A stretch of DNA of 64,000 bases from Fastidiosipila sanguinis. GTDB taxonomy: Bacteria > Bacillota > Clostridia > Saccharofermentanales > Fastidiosipilaceae. The notes below the pieces were generated by a model, which ran no database searches, was not told where the DNA came from, and saw only the letters and a program-made list of their open reading frames with translations. The stretch lies in the NCBI RefSeq assembly GCF_002998295.1, contig NZ_CP027226.1:1542001-1606000 (forward strand). The letters run 5' to 3'. Each line of letters starts with the position of its first letter. The stretch's first letter is position 1. A program made the position numbers and the translations under genes. Below, piece after piece: positions 19,306 through 30,834 of this stretch.

Positions 19306-19363
19306 AATAGACTGTCTCTCCAACTGGACCTGCAATGGACCCAACTTGTGAGGGCAGTCTATT
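19306..19363 (-). terminator. Terminator downstream of pepC
   Basis: AATAGACTG at 19306-19314 and CAGTCTATT at 19355-19363 pair. On the minus strand the stem runs into TTTTTATTATCTTTT. The loop is long, with further self-complementary bits. It may also stop plus-strand transcripts from the small membrane protein. Confidence 0.75.
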
Positions 19364-19406
19364 ATACTAACTTATATTTTTTAATTTTATGTAATCAAAA
19401 GTTTAA

Positions 19407-20738
19407 CTACATTGCCAATGAACCCATTGGATCCCATGGCTCAAGTTCTGTAATTTCACAGTTGTCATAAATGTCTAGAATTTTCTCATCAACAAATTTA
19501 CGGTCGACAGTAACTTGATATGTGTACTCATCAAACCATGAGTCTGACATTGAGAAGATACCTTCGTCACCTGCGTCTTTACCCCATGAGTTTTCAACTT
19601 GCCATTTAATTACGTTTCCGTTTTCATCCAAATCAACACCTGTGAGAACCATTGCGTGAGTTAGTAAACTATCACCATAGTCTAGGCGCTCTGCTTTTGT
19701 AAGGTTTTCGCCTTCGCCAAGTGTTGCTGCATAGTCGAACAATTTGTCGTCCATGATACCTAATTTACTATCACTGAATTTGCCTACATCACAACCGAAC
19801 CATACTGGTACACCTGCTTGGATAGATTTAATTGCACTTGCTTTCAAATCTTCAACTGGTAGGTTTACATATTTAATAACTGGAGCTTCTTTTACAGAGC
19901 CTAGCAACTTAACTGTATAAGTTTTCTCGTATGGTTTGTCTGCTGTTGGAGCATTGATGATATTGACCATTGAATCTAGATTTAAACCACTGTAAGTCTC
20001 GAAGAACTCTACTGGGTTTTGGTTTGTCAATCTGTGGAATTTATCGTCTTTGTCTCTATAGCTATAGTTGAATGTTCTTGGAGCTTCACCTAATGTCTTA
20101 ACTAATAGATTGTAGACAAAGTACAATTGCTCGTCTTTTTTCGCTCTTTGCTCTTCGTCTGATTTACCTTCAGCGTGCATTTTTCTCAATACTGAAGCAA
20201 ATTCTCTCAATTTGTTATTTAGAACTGTCTCCAATACGTATGTGTTCTCTGAGTGGTAAGTTTCAGGCATACATTCTTTTGGTACTGAACCATATTTCTT
20301 CAAGATACCGACAAACATGTCATATTGTCCACCATCTTCTTGAGGTGTTTGCAATAAGTGCCAGACTACTCTTGAGTTCAAAGGTTCGTCAGCTGTTTCA
20401 ATAATTGACTCTAAGAAGAAATTAGATTTCTCTAGTTTGTCCCAGAAGAAAGTATATGTTTGTGAGAATTCGAAATTCTTAATATTCAACTTCTCCATTA
20501 CATTTATACGAGCTGTGTTTAGGTTTGCAAACATCCAGCAACGTCCTGAGCTCTTTTGGTTGGTAATGTTACCTCTCTTAGTGACATCACTAAAAACAAA
20601 ATTGTGTTTTCTCTTTGCTGTATTATCTAAACTTGATGCGTTGATACCATTCTTTGCAATTGCATTCTCTACAGCTTTATTGCTTGGATCATTTGCATAT
20701 TTATCTTGATATTTTTTGATTAATTCTTTATCTAGCAT
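19407..20738 (-). CDS. pepC: Aminopeptidase C (bleomycin hydrolase family, C1B)
   Basis: This is a cytoplasmic cysteine peptidase of 443 residues from MLDKELIKK, which has AAAGGCG upstream. The catalytic Cys about 67 lies in KSSGRCWMF, the His in LLTHAMVLTG and the Asn in VENSWGKDAGDEG. The family forms hexameric barrels and removes N-terminal residues from peptides. The length matches lactic-acid-bacterial PepC. It has no signal peptide and stands alone, between its own terminator and the lacZ terminator. Confidence 0.95.
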   Translation of the reverse strand: MLDKELIKKYQDKYANDPSNKAVENAIAKNGINASSLDNTAKRKHNFVFSDVTKRGNITNQKSSGRCWMFANLNTARINVMEKLNIKNFEFSQTYTFFWDKLEKSNFFLESIIETADEPLNSRVVWHLLQTPQEDGGQYDMFVGILKKYGSVPKECMPETYHSENTYVLETVLNNKLREFASVLRKMHAEGKSDEEQRAKKDEQLYFVYNLLVKTLGEAPRTFNYSYRDKDDKFHRLTNQNPVEFFETYSGLNLDSMVNIINAPTADKPYEKTYTVKLLGSVKEAPVIKYVNLPVEDLKASAIKSIQAGVPVWFGCDVGKFSDSKLGIMDDKLFDYAATLGEGENLTKAERLDYGDSLLTHAMVLTGVDLDENGNVIKWQVENSWGKDAGDEGIFSMSDSWFDEYTYQVTVDRKFVDEKILDIYDNCEITELEPWDPMGSLAM

Positions 20739-20860
20739 AATATCGCCTTTCTTTTTAATATTCTTACTGCCTTTACGGTTCACTAAATATTAGCACTTTG
20801 AAAATTTGTTTACAAGCTTAGAAGCAGGCTTTTTCAACCTTTTATTTTTGCAAAAAAGAA

Positions 20861-20882
20861 GGCCAGCAATATCTGCTAGCCC
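20861..20882 (-). terminator. Terminator of the beta-galactosidase gene
   Basis: GGCCAGCA and TGCTAGCC pair with one mismatch. On the minus strand the hairpin is followed by TTCTTTTTTGC. It lies 29 nt past the lacZ stop. Confidence 0.8.
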
Positions 20883-20910
20883 TCCCTCATTTTCTCTATT
20901 GTTCTAAGGT

Positions 20911-24201
<3,291 letters not shown>

Positions 24202-24334
24202 CTACTTAAGCATACCATTTAATGCTTTTATTTTTGGTCGTTTATCTGGTAAAAAGCTAGAGTTTTTCTCCTGTTAAAAACTAGTAAAACACTATATTTA
24301 TTGCTCGTTAGTATTTTGCTTTTTTTGCAAGAAA

Positions 24335-24391
24335 AAACCGCACTGCGATTTGTGAGTGACCATGAAGTCTTTACAAGTCTCAGTACGGTTT
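24335..24391 (-). terminator. Terminator of the TM-helix channel gene
   Basis: AAACCGCACTG at 24335-24345 and CAGTACGGTTT at 24381-24391 pair with one mismatch around a structured loop. The minus-strand product ends in TTTTTTCTTG. This is the main content of the gap between lacZ and the next gene. Confidence 0.8.
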
Positions 24392-24465
24392 AATGTATTA
24401 GTTTATTTCATACAATAGTTAATTCTTAGTTGATTTTTAGCTGAATTTTGCAACTAAGTTTCTAA

Positions 24466-25722
24466 CTATAGTTCTGTATTTTCTTCATTATTCTTTGTTG
24501 TTGATTTTACTTTTTCAGCTTCATTATCAACAGTCTTCTCTAATTTATCTAATTGTTTGCTTGCGAAGTCTCTTCCGCCTAGACCGAATGCTATAGCGAA
24601 TGCAACTGCAACTGCACCAACTATCAATACGAAGGCTTTATTAACGATATCTGTTGCTATTCCTAATTGGTTTAATGCCATAAATACAGCAAATACACCC
24701 AAGATACCTTGAACTAGGTTACCTAAAAGTTGTGAACCTAAGTTATTGCGGATGAATTTAGCTAATGCAGCACCACCCAATAGACCTGCTACTAAAATTG
24801 CTAATGCAGCAATTACGCTAGGTAGGTAAGCAATTACTGATGAACCAATTGCACTTAATACTGGTAAGTTTAGCGCATTCAATGCTTCTACTGCGAAGAA
24901 GATTACGATAACTACTGCAACAGTTTCGCTAATTAATTTTGCGAAGTTTACTTTAACGCTACCATCATCGCTTAAGAAGTTATTAACTTGGTTGATACCT
25001 GTATTCTCTAGTAGACCGTGGAGAATATTGGAGACAACTTTAGCAATTAACACACCAACGAATACTAAAACTGCAGCTACCAACATGTTTGGAATTGCTG
25101 ATAGAATTGTGTTCAAAATATTTACGATTGGAGCTGTAATTGAGTGCATTTCTAATGCTTCAAGAGCTGGAATGATGAAAGGAATAATAACTAATGCAAA
25201 TGCAATATTTCCTAATACATTAGCCAAGCTATATCTTCTTGTTTCTTTCTCTCTAGCAGCTACATCTCCATTTAATTGTAGTTTCTCTGACCATTTATCT
25301 ACATTGAGTCCCAAAGCTAAGTTGTAAACTAGGTGTTTTACAATTCTAGCTACCAAAATACCTAATAATGCGTAAACAGCAGCACCTAATAATCTAGGTA
25401 TGAAGGCAACTATACTGCTCATCATATTTGTAATTGGGCTTGCCAATGAATTTAGACCAAATTGTTCTAAGATTCCTGGTAAGAAGAATACCCATACTAA
25501 AGCGTAAAGCACTTGGCCAAATATACTAATTAGATTTGAAGCCTTGTCTGGATCTTTAACTACTCCCCAGTCTGCTAATTTTCTAGATAATGCTGTTTTT
25601 TGTAAAGCATTATTAAAAATCCATCTAACTACAGATGCAACTAGCCATGCTGCAAGAATTAAAATAACACCAAGAACAAAATGTCCTACTGATGACTCAA
25701 AAAATCTTTGAATGTGTTCCAT
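24466..25722 (-). CDS. TM-helix repeat protein, mechanosensitive-channel related
   Basis: 418 residues from MEHIQRFFE, which has GAGAGAGGAA upstream. At least three copies of the conserved TM-helix unit are visible: IPRLLGAAVYALLGILVARIV, IPNMLVAAVLVFVGVLIAKVV and LPSVIAALAILVAGLLGGAAL, each followed by an amphipathic stretch. This is the PF05552 repeat seen next to MscS channels, but the MscS beta-domain is missing. The C-terminus ends in a charged tail. It is probably a membrane channel or channel scaffold; the function is inferred from family only. Confidence 0.75.
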   Translation of the reverse strand: MEHIQRFFESSVGHFVLGVILILAAWLVASVVRWIFNNALQKTALSRKLADWGVVKDPDKASNLISIFGQVLYALVWVFFLPGILEQFGLNSLASPITNMMSSIVAFIPRLLGAAVYALLGILVARIVKHLVYNLALGLNVDKWSEKLQLNGDVAAREKETRRYSLANVLGNIAFALVIIPFIIPALEALEMHSITAPIVNILNTILSAIPNMLVAAVLVFVGVLIAKVVSNILHGLLENTGINQVNNFLSDDGSVKVNFAKLISETVAVVIVIFFAVEALNALNLPVLSAIGSSVIAYLPSVIAALAILVAGLLGGAALAKFIRNNLGSQLLGNLVQGILGVFAVFMALNQLGIATDIVNKAFVLIVGAVAVAFAIAFGLGGRDFASKQLDKLEKTVDNEAEKVKSTTKNNEENTEL

Positions 25723-25740
25723 ATCTGTTTCCTCTCTCAA

Positions 25741-26127
25741 TTCTTATTAGTTTTCTTTTTATAATATAATTTACATATTTTTAGGTAAAGAAAACTTAAT
25801 CGTATAATCTAATTGTATAGAAAAATTATTCTTTTTTCGAACTTAAATTTATTTTTTCTTGTATTTTCGAGATATTTCCATGTTTTTGTAAAATTAGCAC
25901 AAACTAATTAGAAAATAATATGCATTTTAACCATTGAAGACTATATAAGTTAACTTTTGCTTCATTGTGAGCTCAAATTTGAAAAGCGCTTGTAATATCT
26001 TTTTTTAATCTCTTTATAAAAACCGCTGAATAATCATATGCTATAATATATCAAAATTTATTATTCCAGTATGATTCGTATACTTAAACGTTTTATACAA
26101 ATATTTTTTCAAGAAAGGAGAATATTA
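25741..26127. other. Intergenic region between divergent genes, promoter of the NatAB-like operon
   Basis: 387 bases without a gene. A TATAAT hexamer at 26042-26047 on the plus strand lies about 80 nt before the ABC gene, with no good -35. The palindrome AAGCGCTT at 25984-25991 resembles the centre of a CcpA site but its outer bases do not match well. Confidence 0.4.
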
Positions 26128-27033
26128 ATGGAATTAAAGTTGATAGATATTAATAAGAGTTTCTCCGGCAAGCACATTCTAAAAGATGTTTCTTTTGTTG
26201 CTAGATCTGGTAAACCTCTCGGCTTCCTTGGTCGTAACGGTGCTGGTAAAACTACAACTATTCGTATACTTATGCAAGTTTTTAACCCAGACTCCGGGCA
26301 AGTACTTCTAGATGGCGAAGAGTTCGATAGATCTAAATATAAGATTGGTTATATGCCTGAAGAAAGAGGTTTGTACCCAAATGTATCAGTCGGTGAGCAA
26401 TTATACTATCTGGGTAAGCTCAAAGGCATGGAAACGTCTGAACTAAATCAAGCTATAGAATATTGGCTTGGAAGATTCGAGCTTCTAGATTATAAGGGTA
26501 AAAATTTGGAAACTTTGTCCAAGGGTAATCAGCAAAAAATCCAGATCATTCAATCAGTCATTAATGATCCCGATATATTGATCTTGGATGAGCCTTTCTC
26601 TGGTCTTGATCCGGTAAATGCTCAGAGTTTATCTCAAGTTATTATTGATTTTGTTGAGAAAGATAGAATAGTCATATTCTCAAGCCACCAAATGTCTAGT
26701 GTTGAAGAATTCTGTGATGATATAGTTCTGATAAATAACGGAGAGATTATTCTCAATGGCTCTTTAAACAAGGTTAAAGCTGAGCTCGGACATGGTCGTA
26801 AACGCTTAATCATTAAGGATATGTCTCAAGAAGAACTAAAAGAAAAATTATTAGCACAGGGTGATTTCCATATTGAAGCAGACAGAACTTCATTAATCGT
26901 AGACTTTAATATGCCTAACGCTGAGGTACTATCTGTACTTGCAGCAATCGGTGGAGAAATTGAGTTATTCTCAGACTATAAACCAAGTCTGAATGACATA
27001 TTTATTGCGAAAGTAGGTGAAGCACATGCGTAA
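26128..27033 (+). CDS. ABC transporter ATP-binding protein (NatA-like)
   Basis: 301 residues from MELKLIDIN, with AAAGGAG 7 nt upstream. Walker A is GRNGAGKTTTIRIL, the signature is the variant LSKGNQQKIQ, Walker B is LILDEPFSGLDP and the H-loop is FSSHQM. The LSKGNQQK signature and the C-terminal 80-residue domain fit the NatA/drug-exporter group. It overlaps the permease gene by 8 nt. Probable export of sodium, peptide or drug; the substrate is unknown. Confidence 0.88.
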   Translation: MELKLIDINKSFSGKHILKDVSFVARSGKPLGFLGRNGAGKTTTIRILMQVFNPDSGQVLLDGEEFDRSKYKIGYMPEERGLYPNVSVGEQLYYLGKLKGMETSELNQAIEYWLGRFELLDYKGKNLETLSKGNQQKIQIIQSVINDPDILILDEPFSGLDPVNAQSLSQVIIDFVEKDRIVIFSSHQMSSVEEFCDDIVLINNGEIILNGSLNKVKAELGHGRKRLIIKDMSQEELKEKLLAQGDFHIEADRTSLIVDFNMPNAEVLSVLAAIGGEIELFSDYKPSLNDIFIAKVGEAHA

Positions 27034-28288
27034 TATCCGTAATGTTTTTAATTTTGAATTCAAAAATCAAATAAAGAAAAAAAGCTTCTGGGTAAGTAAT
27101 ATTATTTTGATATTAATTATCCTTCTGCTAACTAGCATACCTACTATCTCAAACTTCTTCTCATCTAATAGTGCTCCAGAACCAGGTGCCGGGACCGAGC
27201 AAAATATTGCAGATGAAGGAAGCGAACTTAATGTAGCTCAATACGGTAAATATATAGTAGACGGCTCGGTAGATAGTAATATACTCAAAAGCAAGTTCCC
27301 ATTCTCTGTTATGCAAGAATCAAAAGACTTCGATCAACTTAAATCCGAAGTTTTGGCTGATGAAATTCCTGCCGCAGTAGTAATTAAAGACCGTGAACTT
27401 GAAGTAGTTCTTAAGAGCGAAACTTTCCAGAATAATACTGAAGTTTACAGAGAAGGATTCATAGACGCATTAAACAATATCAATCTCGTGGAAGCTGGAC
27501 TTGATCCAGAGATAGTCGAAGCAGCTATGGTTGACGACGTGCCAATTACAGTCACTTCTTTACAAAAATCAGCAAACCAAAACTTCTTCTTCTCATACTT
27601 GGGTGTTTTCGTAATTTACATGATGATAATGTTCTATGGATCCAACGTTTCCTCTATGGTCGCTAACGAGAAATCAAATAGAACTATGGAAATTCTAGTA
27701 ACCAATACTAGTGCTACTAGTCTAGTTTGGGGTAAAGTTAGTGCAGGTTTCGTGGCTGCTCTATTACAAGTTCTAATGTTATTAGGAGCACTCTTGTTGG
27801 GAACAACTCTTAACAAAAATAATTATTCAGAATTTGTAGTGATGTTGTTAAGAAACAATCTAAGCGTCGACGTAGTTCTAGTATTCTTGGCCTTTGCTTT
27901 GCTCGGATTCTTGTTGTATCTATTTATTTTCGCAGCTTGTGGAGCTATTGTCAGCAAGATAGAAGACTTGCAAAAAGCTATCATGCCAGTAACTATGCTA
28001 GTTGTAATTGGTTTCGTTATATCAATGTCTAGTTTACAAGGAAGTGCTGATAACAAAATATTAACCATTGGTTCTTACGTACCATTCACATCACCATATT
28101 TGATGTTTGTTCGTTACGTCTCATTTGGTGTTTCACTAGTTGAATTACTAATCTCACTGGCAATACTTGTATTGACTATAGTACTTGTTGCATGGATATG
28201 TACTAAGATCTACCGTAATGCAACTCTTAAGTATGGTAACAAGCCAAGCCTATTCTCTGAATTCAAGAAGTTGTTCAGCAAGGATTAA
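27026..28288 (+). CDS. ABC-2 type permease (NatB-like)
   Basis: About 420 residues. The start at MRNIRNVF is preferred to a GTG 9 nt upstream because AGGTGA precedes it. One helix near residue 25-40, a large external loop of about 130 residues, then five helices from about 180 onward with EKSNRTMEILVTNTSAT, a segment typical of NatB/YhaP permeases. It pairs with the ATPase gene that it overlaps. Confidence 0.88.
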   Translation: MRNIRNVFNFEFKNQIKKKSFWVSNIILILIILLLTSIPTISNFFSSNSAPEPGAGTEQNIADEGSELNVAQYGKYIVDGSVDSNILKSKFPFSVMQESKDFDQLKSEVLADEIPAAVVIKDRELEVVLKSETFQNNTEVYREGFIDALNNINLVEAGLDPEIVEAAMVDDVPITVTSLQKSANQNFFFSYLGVFVIYMMIMFYGSNVSSMVANEKSNRTMEILVTNTSATSLVWGKVSAGFVAALLQVLMLLGALLLGTTLNKNNYSEFVVMLLRNNLSVDVVLVFLAFALLGFLLYLFIFAACGAIVSKIEDLQKAIMPVTMLVVIGFVISMSSLQGSADNKILTIGSYVPFTSPYLMFVRYVSFGVSLVELLISLAILVLTIVLVAWICTKIYRNATLKYGNKPSLFSEFKKLFSKD

Positions 28289-28326
28289 TGCTTATTTATT
28301 AAAAAATACAAATTCAAACAAAACAA

Positions 28327-28362
28327 AACTAGCGTAGCTCGAATCCTGAACTACGCTAGTTT
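28327..28362. terminator. Bidirectional terminator
   Basis: AACTAGCGTAG and CTACGCTAGTT are exact reverse complements around a 14-nt loop. The plus side runs into TATTTTTAC and the minus side into TTGTTTTGTTTG. It ends both the NatAB-like operon and the putative D-arabinan operon. Confidence 0.93.
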
Positions 28363-28388
28363 ATTTTTACTAAAATGAATATTAGAGA

Positions 28389-28979
28389 CTAAATCTTTTC
28401 GTTCTCTCTTAATTTACCTAATGATCCTCCTGGATGTCTCTGCAAATATTCTTTGACAGATAGATCGCAGGATTCTTGTAATTCCACAGATAATTGTTGT
28501 ACAACAATAAGTTCAGCAATAATTGAAGATCTAGGTGCCCTATTCAATGGGCCACCTTCTTGTTCAACTTTTGCCTGAATATGTATCTCTGCCAACTTAG
28601 CTAATGAAGATTCCGGATTAGATGTAATAGCAATTATCTTGCAGCCATTATTTAAAATAGCATGAGCTGTTGCTAATAATTCTTGGGTCTCTCCACTATT
28701 TGAGATACAGATTACAACATCGCCCTCTACTAACTGTCCTGAAGAACCATGTACTGCTTCAGTACCGTCCAAAACATATGCTGGAGTACCGGTTGAGGAT
28801 ATCAGGGATGCTCCATATGCCGCAACATATGAAGGTTTACCAATTCCGCTCATATGTAATCTATTGTTATTTTTCTTTGCCTCATTGATAAGCTGAACTG
28901 CTGCATTTATTGCATCAACATCAATGTCATCTATGAAATTATTAATTTCTGTTTTTATATTTTCTAAGTAAGTTTTCAT
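28389..28979 (-). CDS. SIS-domain isomerase, probable D-arabinose-5-phosphate isomerase
   Basis: The 196 residues form one SIS domain of the KpsF/GutQ/KdsD group without the C-terminal CBS pair. The four positions I recall as catalytic in E. coli KdsD (Lys59, Glu111, Glu152, His193) have counterparts with matching spacing: K48 in SGIGKPS, E97 in SNSGETQE, E141 in QEGGPLNRAP and H182 in QRHPGGSLGK. The reaction would be D-arabinose-5-P to D-ribulose-5-P. It is last in a minus-strand run with sugar-importer genes, and no LPS genes are near, so a catabolic rather than KDO role is inferred. The alternative is another SIS sugar-phosphate isomerase. Confidence 0.8.
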   Translation of the reverse strand: MKTYLENIKTEINNFIDDIDVDAINAAVQLINEAKKNNNRLHMSGIGKPSYVAAYGASLISSTGTPAYVLDGTEAVHGSSGQLVEGDVVICISNSGETQELLATAHAILNNGCKIIAITSNPESSLAKLAEIHIQAKVEQEGGPLNRAPRSSIIAELIVVQQLSVELQESCDLSVKEYLQRHPGGSLGKLRENEKI

Positions 28980-28995
28980 TTAATACACCTTACAC

Positions 28996-29826
28996 CTATT
29001 TGATTCCTGATAAAACTACACCTTGAATTATATAACGTTTAAAGATTAAGAACAGTATAAATCCAGGGATAGTAGCTATTGTTGTAGCTGCCATTATTGT
29101 TCCATATTCTGAAGAGTACATAGAACTCATAGATCTAATGATTTGCATAATTTGCTGTTTGTTTGGATCGGTAACTGTCAAGGATGGCCATAAGAATGAG
29201 TTCCAATAGCCTAGGAAAGTTCCCATACCAAATACGACCAAGGCTGCCTTTGATAAAGGTAGAAATACATTGAAGTAAATCATAAATCGGTTAGCCCCAT
29301 CGATTCTTGCCGCATCCTCAAACGATCTCGGTATGCTCAAATAGAATTGTCTAAAGAAGAATACACTATAACCAGATGCTAATCCTGGCAAGATCAAAAC
29401 TGAGAAAGTGTTTAACATGTTCAGATTGTAAACAACTAAGAATGAGGTCAAGCTAATTGTCATTCCCGGTATAAACATTGTTAGCAGTACATACCACCAC
29501 AAGGCATTCTTACCATGGAATTCTGTTCTAGCAAATACATATGCTGCCATAGTATTGATAAACAAAGACAAGGTAACCGCTATTGTTGATACAAAGAACG
29601 TTGATATCATTGATCTTACAAAGTTATTATCTTTGACGAATATCTTCTCATAGTTAGAAAAGTTCCACTCATCAGGTAATATTTGTAAAGGTACACGGAA
29701 AACTTCTGTTTTGGTTTTAAAAGAAGCTAAGATCATCCATATTAAAGGAAATATTGCTAAGAAACATGCTACTAGAATTATTATCCAAACCATTGTTTTG
29801 TAAATTGGATTTGTATTTTTAACCAT
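28996..29826 (-). CDS. Carbohydrate ABC transporter permease, MalG type
   Basis: 276 residues with six helices and the EAA coupling loop EDAARIDGANRFMIYFNVFLPLSKAAL. GGAGG lies upstream of the ATG. It is the second permease of a sugar importer, 9 nt after the MalF-type gene. The pair carries no ATPase gene of its own, so it probably uses a shared MsmK/MsmX-type ATPase encoded elsewhere. The likely cargo is the oligosaccharide released by the lipoprotein GH183 enzyme encoded upstream. Confidence 0.92.
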   Translation of the reverse strand: MVKNTNPIYKTMVWIIILVACFLAIFPLIWMILASFKTKTEVFRVPLQILPDEWNFSNYEKIFVKDNNFVRSMISTFFVSTIAVTLSLFINTMAAYVFARTEFHGKNALWWYVLLTMFIPGMTISLTSFLVVYNLNMLNTFSVLILPGLASGYSVFFFRQFYLSIPRSFEDAARIDGANRFMIYFNVFLPLSKAALVVFGMGTFLGYWNSFLWPSLTVTDPNKQQIMQIIRSMSSMYSSEYGTIMAATTIATIPGFILFLIFKRYIIQGVVLSGIK

Positions 29827-29835
29827 AATTTCCTC

Positions 29836-30789
29836 CTACTCTTGATTCTTCTCTGAGCCAACTAATGCGAATAGAAGTACGTTAAATGATGTAATAATTA
29901 CCATCATGATTAAAGCTCCAGCAATTGTATAGCCCATACCTTTGGTTGAATCTCGCATATTGTTATAAATAAATAACATAGGAGTCAAGGTTTCTTCTAG
30001 CGGACCACCACCAGTTAACATGAAAGGAATGTCAAACATTTGTAGTGTTCCTGTTGTTCCAGATATTCCGACAAGAATAAAAATATTTTTCATCTGTGGC
30101 AAAGTAATATAGAGCATTTGTTGGAACTTACTTGCTCCATCAATTGCTGAAGCTTCATAGAACGACGTATCGATACTATTTAGCGCAGCATACATTAGGA
30201 TTACTCCTCCACCGAAGCCTAACCAGGTATTCATTATGACGATTACCCAAGTTGCTGCCCAACCTGTTTTGTCAGTACCAAAGGCAAATCTATCAAATCC
30301 TAATGCCATTAATACTTGGTTTAAGATACCACCTCTATAGTTCAAAATAAATGTAGCAATAACAGATGCCATAATTCCTGAGAGAATTGCTGGTATATAG
30401 ATTATTCCTTTAACCGTATTCTGAACTCTTGCGTTGGTTTTCTTTATCATATTGGCAAATAAGAATTGTACAGCTATACCAATTGGGACTTGAATAATAA
30501 CAAACTTAAAACCATTTACAACTGATTTCCTAAAGCTTTTGTCTCTTAAGATCAGCTCGAAATTTCTAAGTCCGACAAATTCTGAATCTTTATAAAAGTT
30601 CCAGTCCCAGAAACTTCTCTCCAATGCATATACAAATGGTACCCAAACAAAAATTGTAAGTATCAATAGTACCGGTAACAACATTAGATAAGAAACTGGC
30701 ATTTCCTTCTTGTCAACGGGTGATAAACGGTTGCGGAACCTTTTGGTTCCGCCAATCGTTTTATTTTTTTCAGCTTCTTGCTTTTTCAT
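29836..30789 (-). CDS. Carbohydrate ABC transporter permease, MalF type
   Basis: 317 residues. After a basic N-terminus come six helices with the coupling loop YEASAIDGASKFQQMLYITLPQM and the MalF-type MLTGGGPLEETLTP. GGAG lies 11 nt before the ATG. It partners the next gene and the binding protein before it. Confidence 0.92.
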   Translation of the reverse strand: MKKQEAEKNKTIGGTKRFRNRLSPVDKKEMPVSYLMLLPVLLILTIFVWVPFVYALERSFWDWNFYKDSEFVGLRNFELILRDKSFRKSVVNGFKFVIIQVPIGIAVQFLFANMIKKTNARVQNTVKGIIYIPAILSGIMASVIATFILNYRGGILNQVLMALGFDRFAFGTDKTGWAATWVIVIMNTWLGFGGGVILMYAALNSIDTSFYEASAIDGASKFQQMLYITLPQMKNIFILVGISGTTGTLQMFDIPFMLTGGGPLEETLTPMLFIYNNMRDSTKGMGYTIAGALIMMVIITSFNVLLFALVGSEKNQE

Positions 30790-30834
30790 ACAATCTTACT
30801 CCTAATCTTAGTAAGAAATACTTAATAAGTAGCT

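Noticed and set aside
25978-25995. CcpA cre site upstream of the NatAB-like operon
   Set aside because: The centre AAGCGCTT is palindromic, but the outer TG and CA bases are not at the required spacing.
28389-28979. KDO biosynthesis role for the SIS isomerase
   Set aside because: No kdsA, kdsB, kdsC or LPS genes are present and the envelope genes look Gram-positive.
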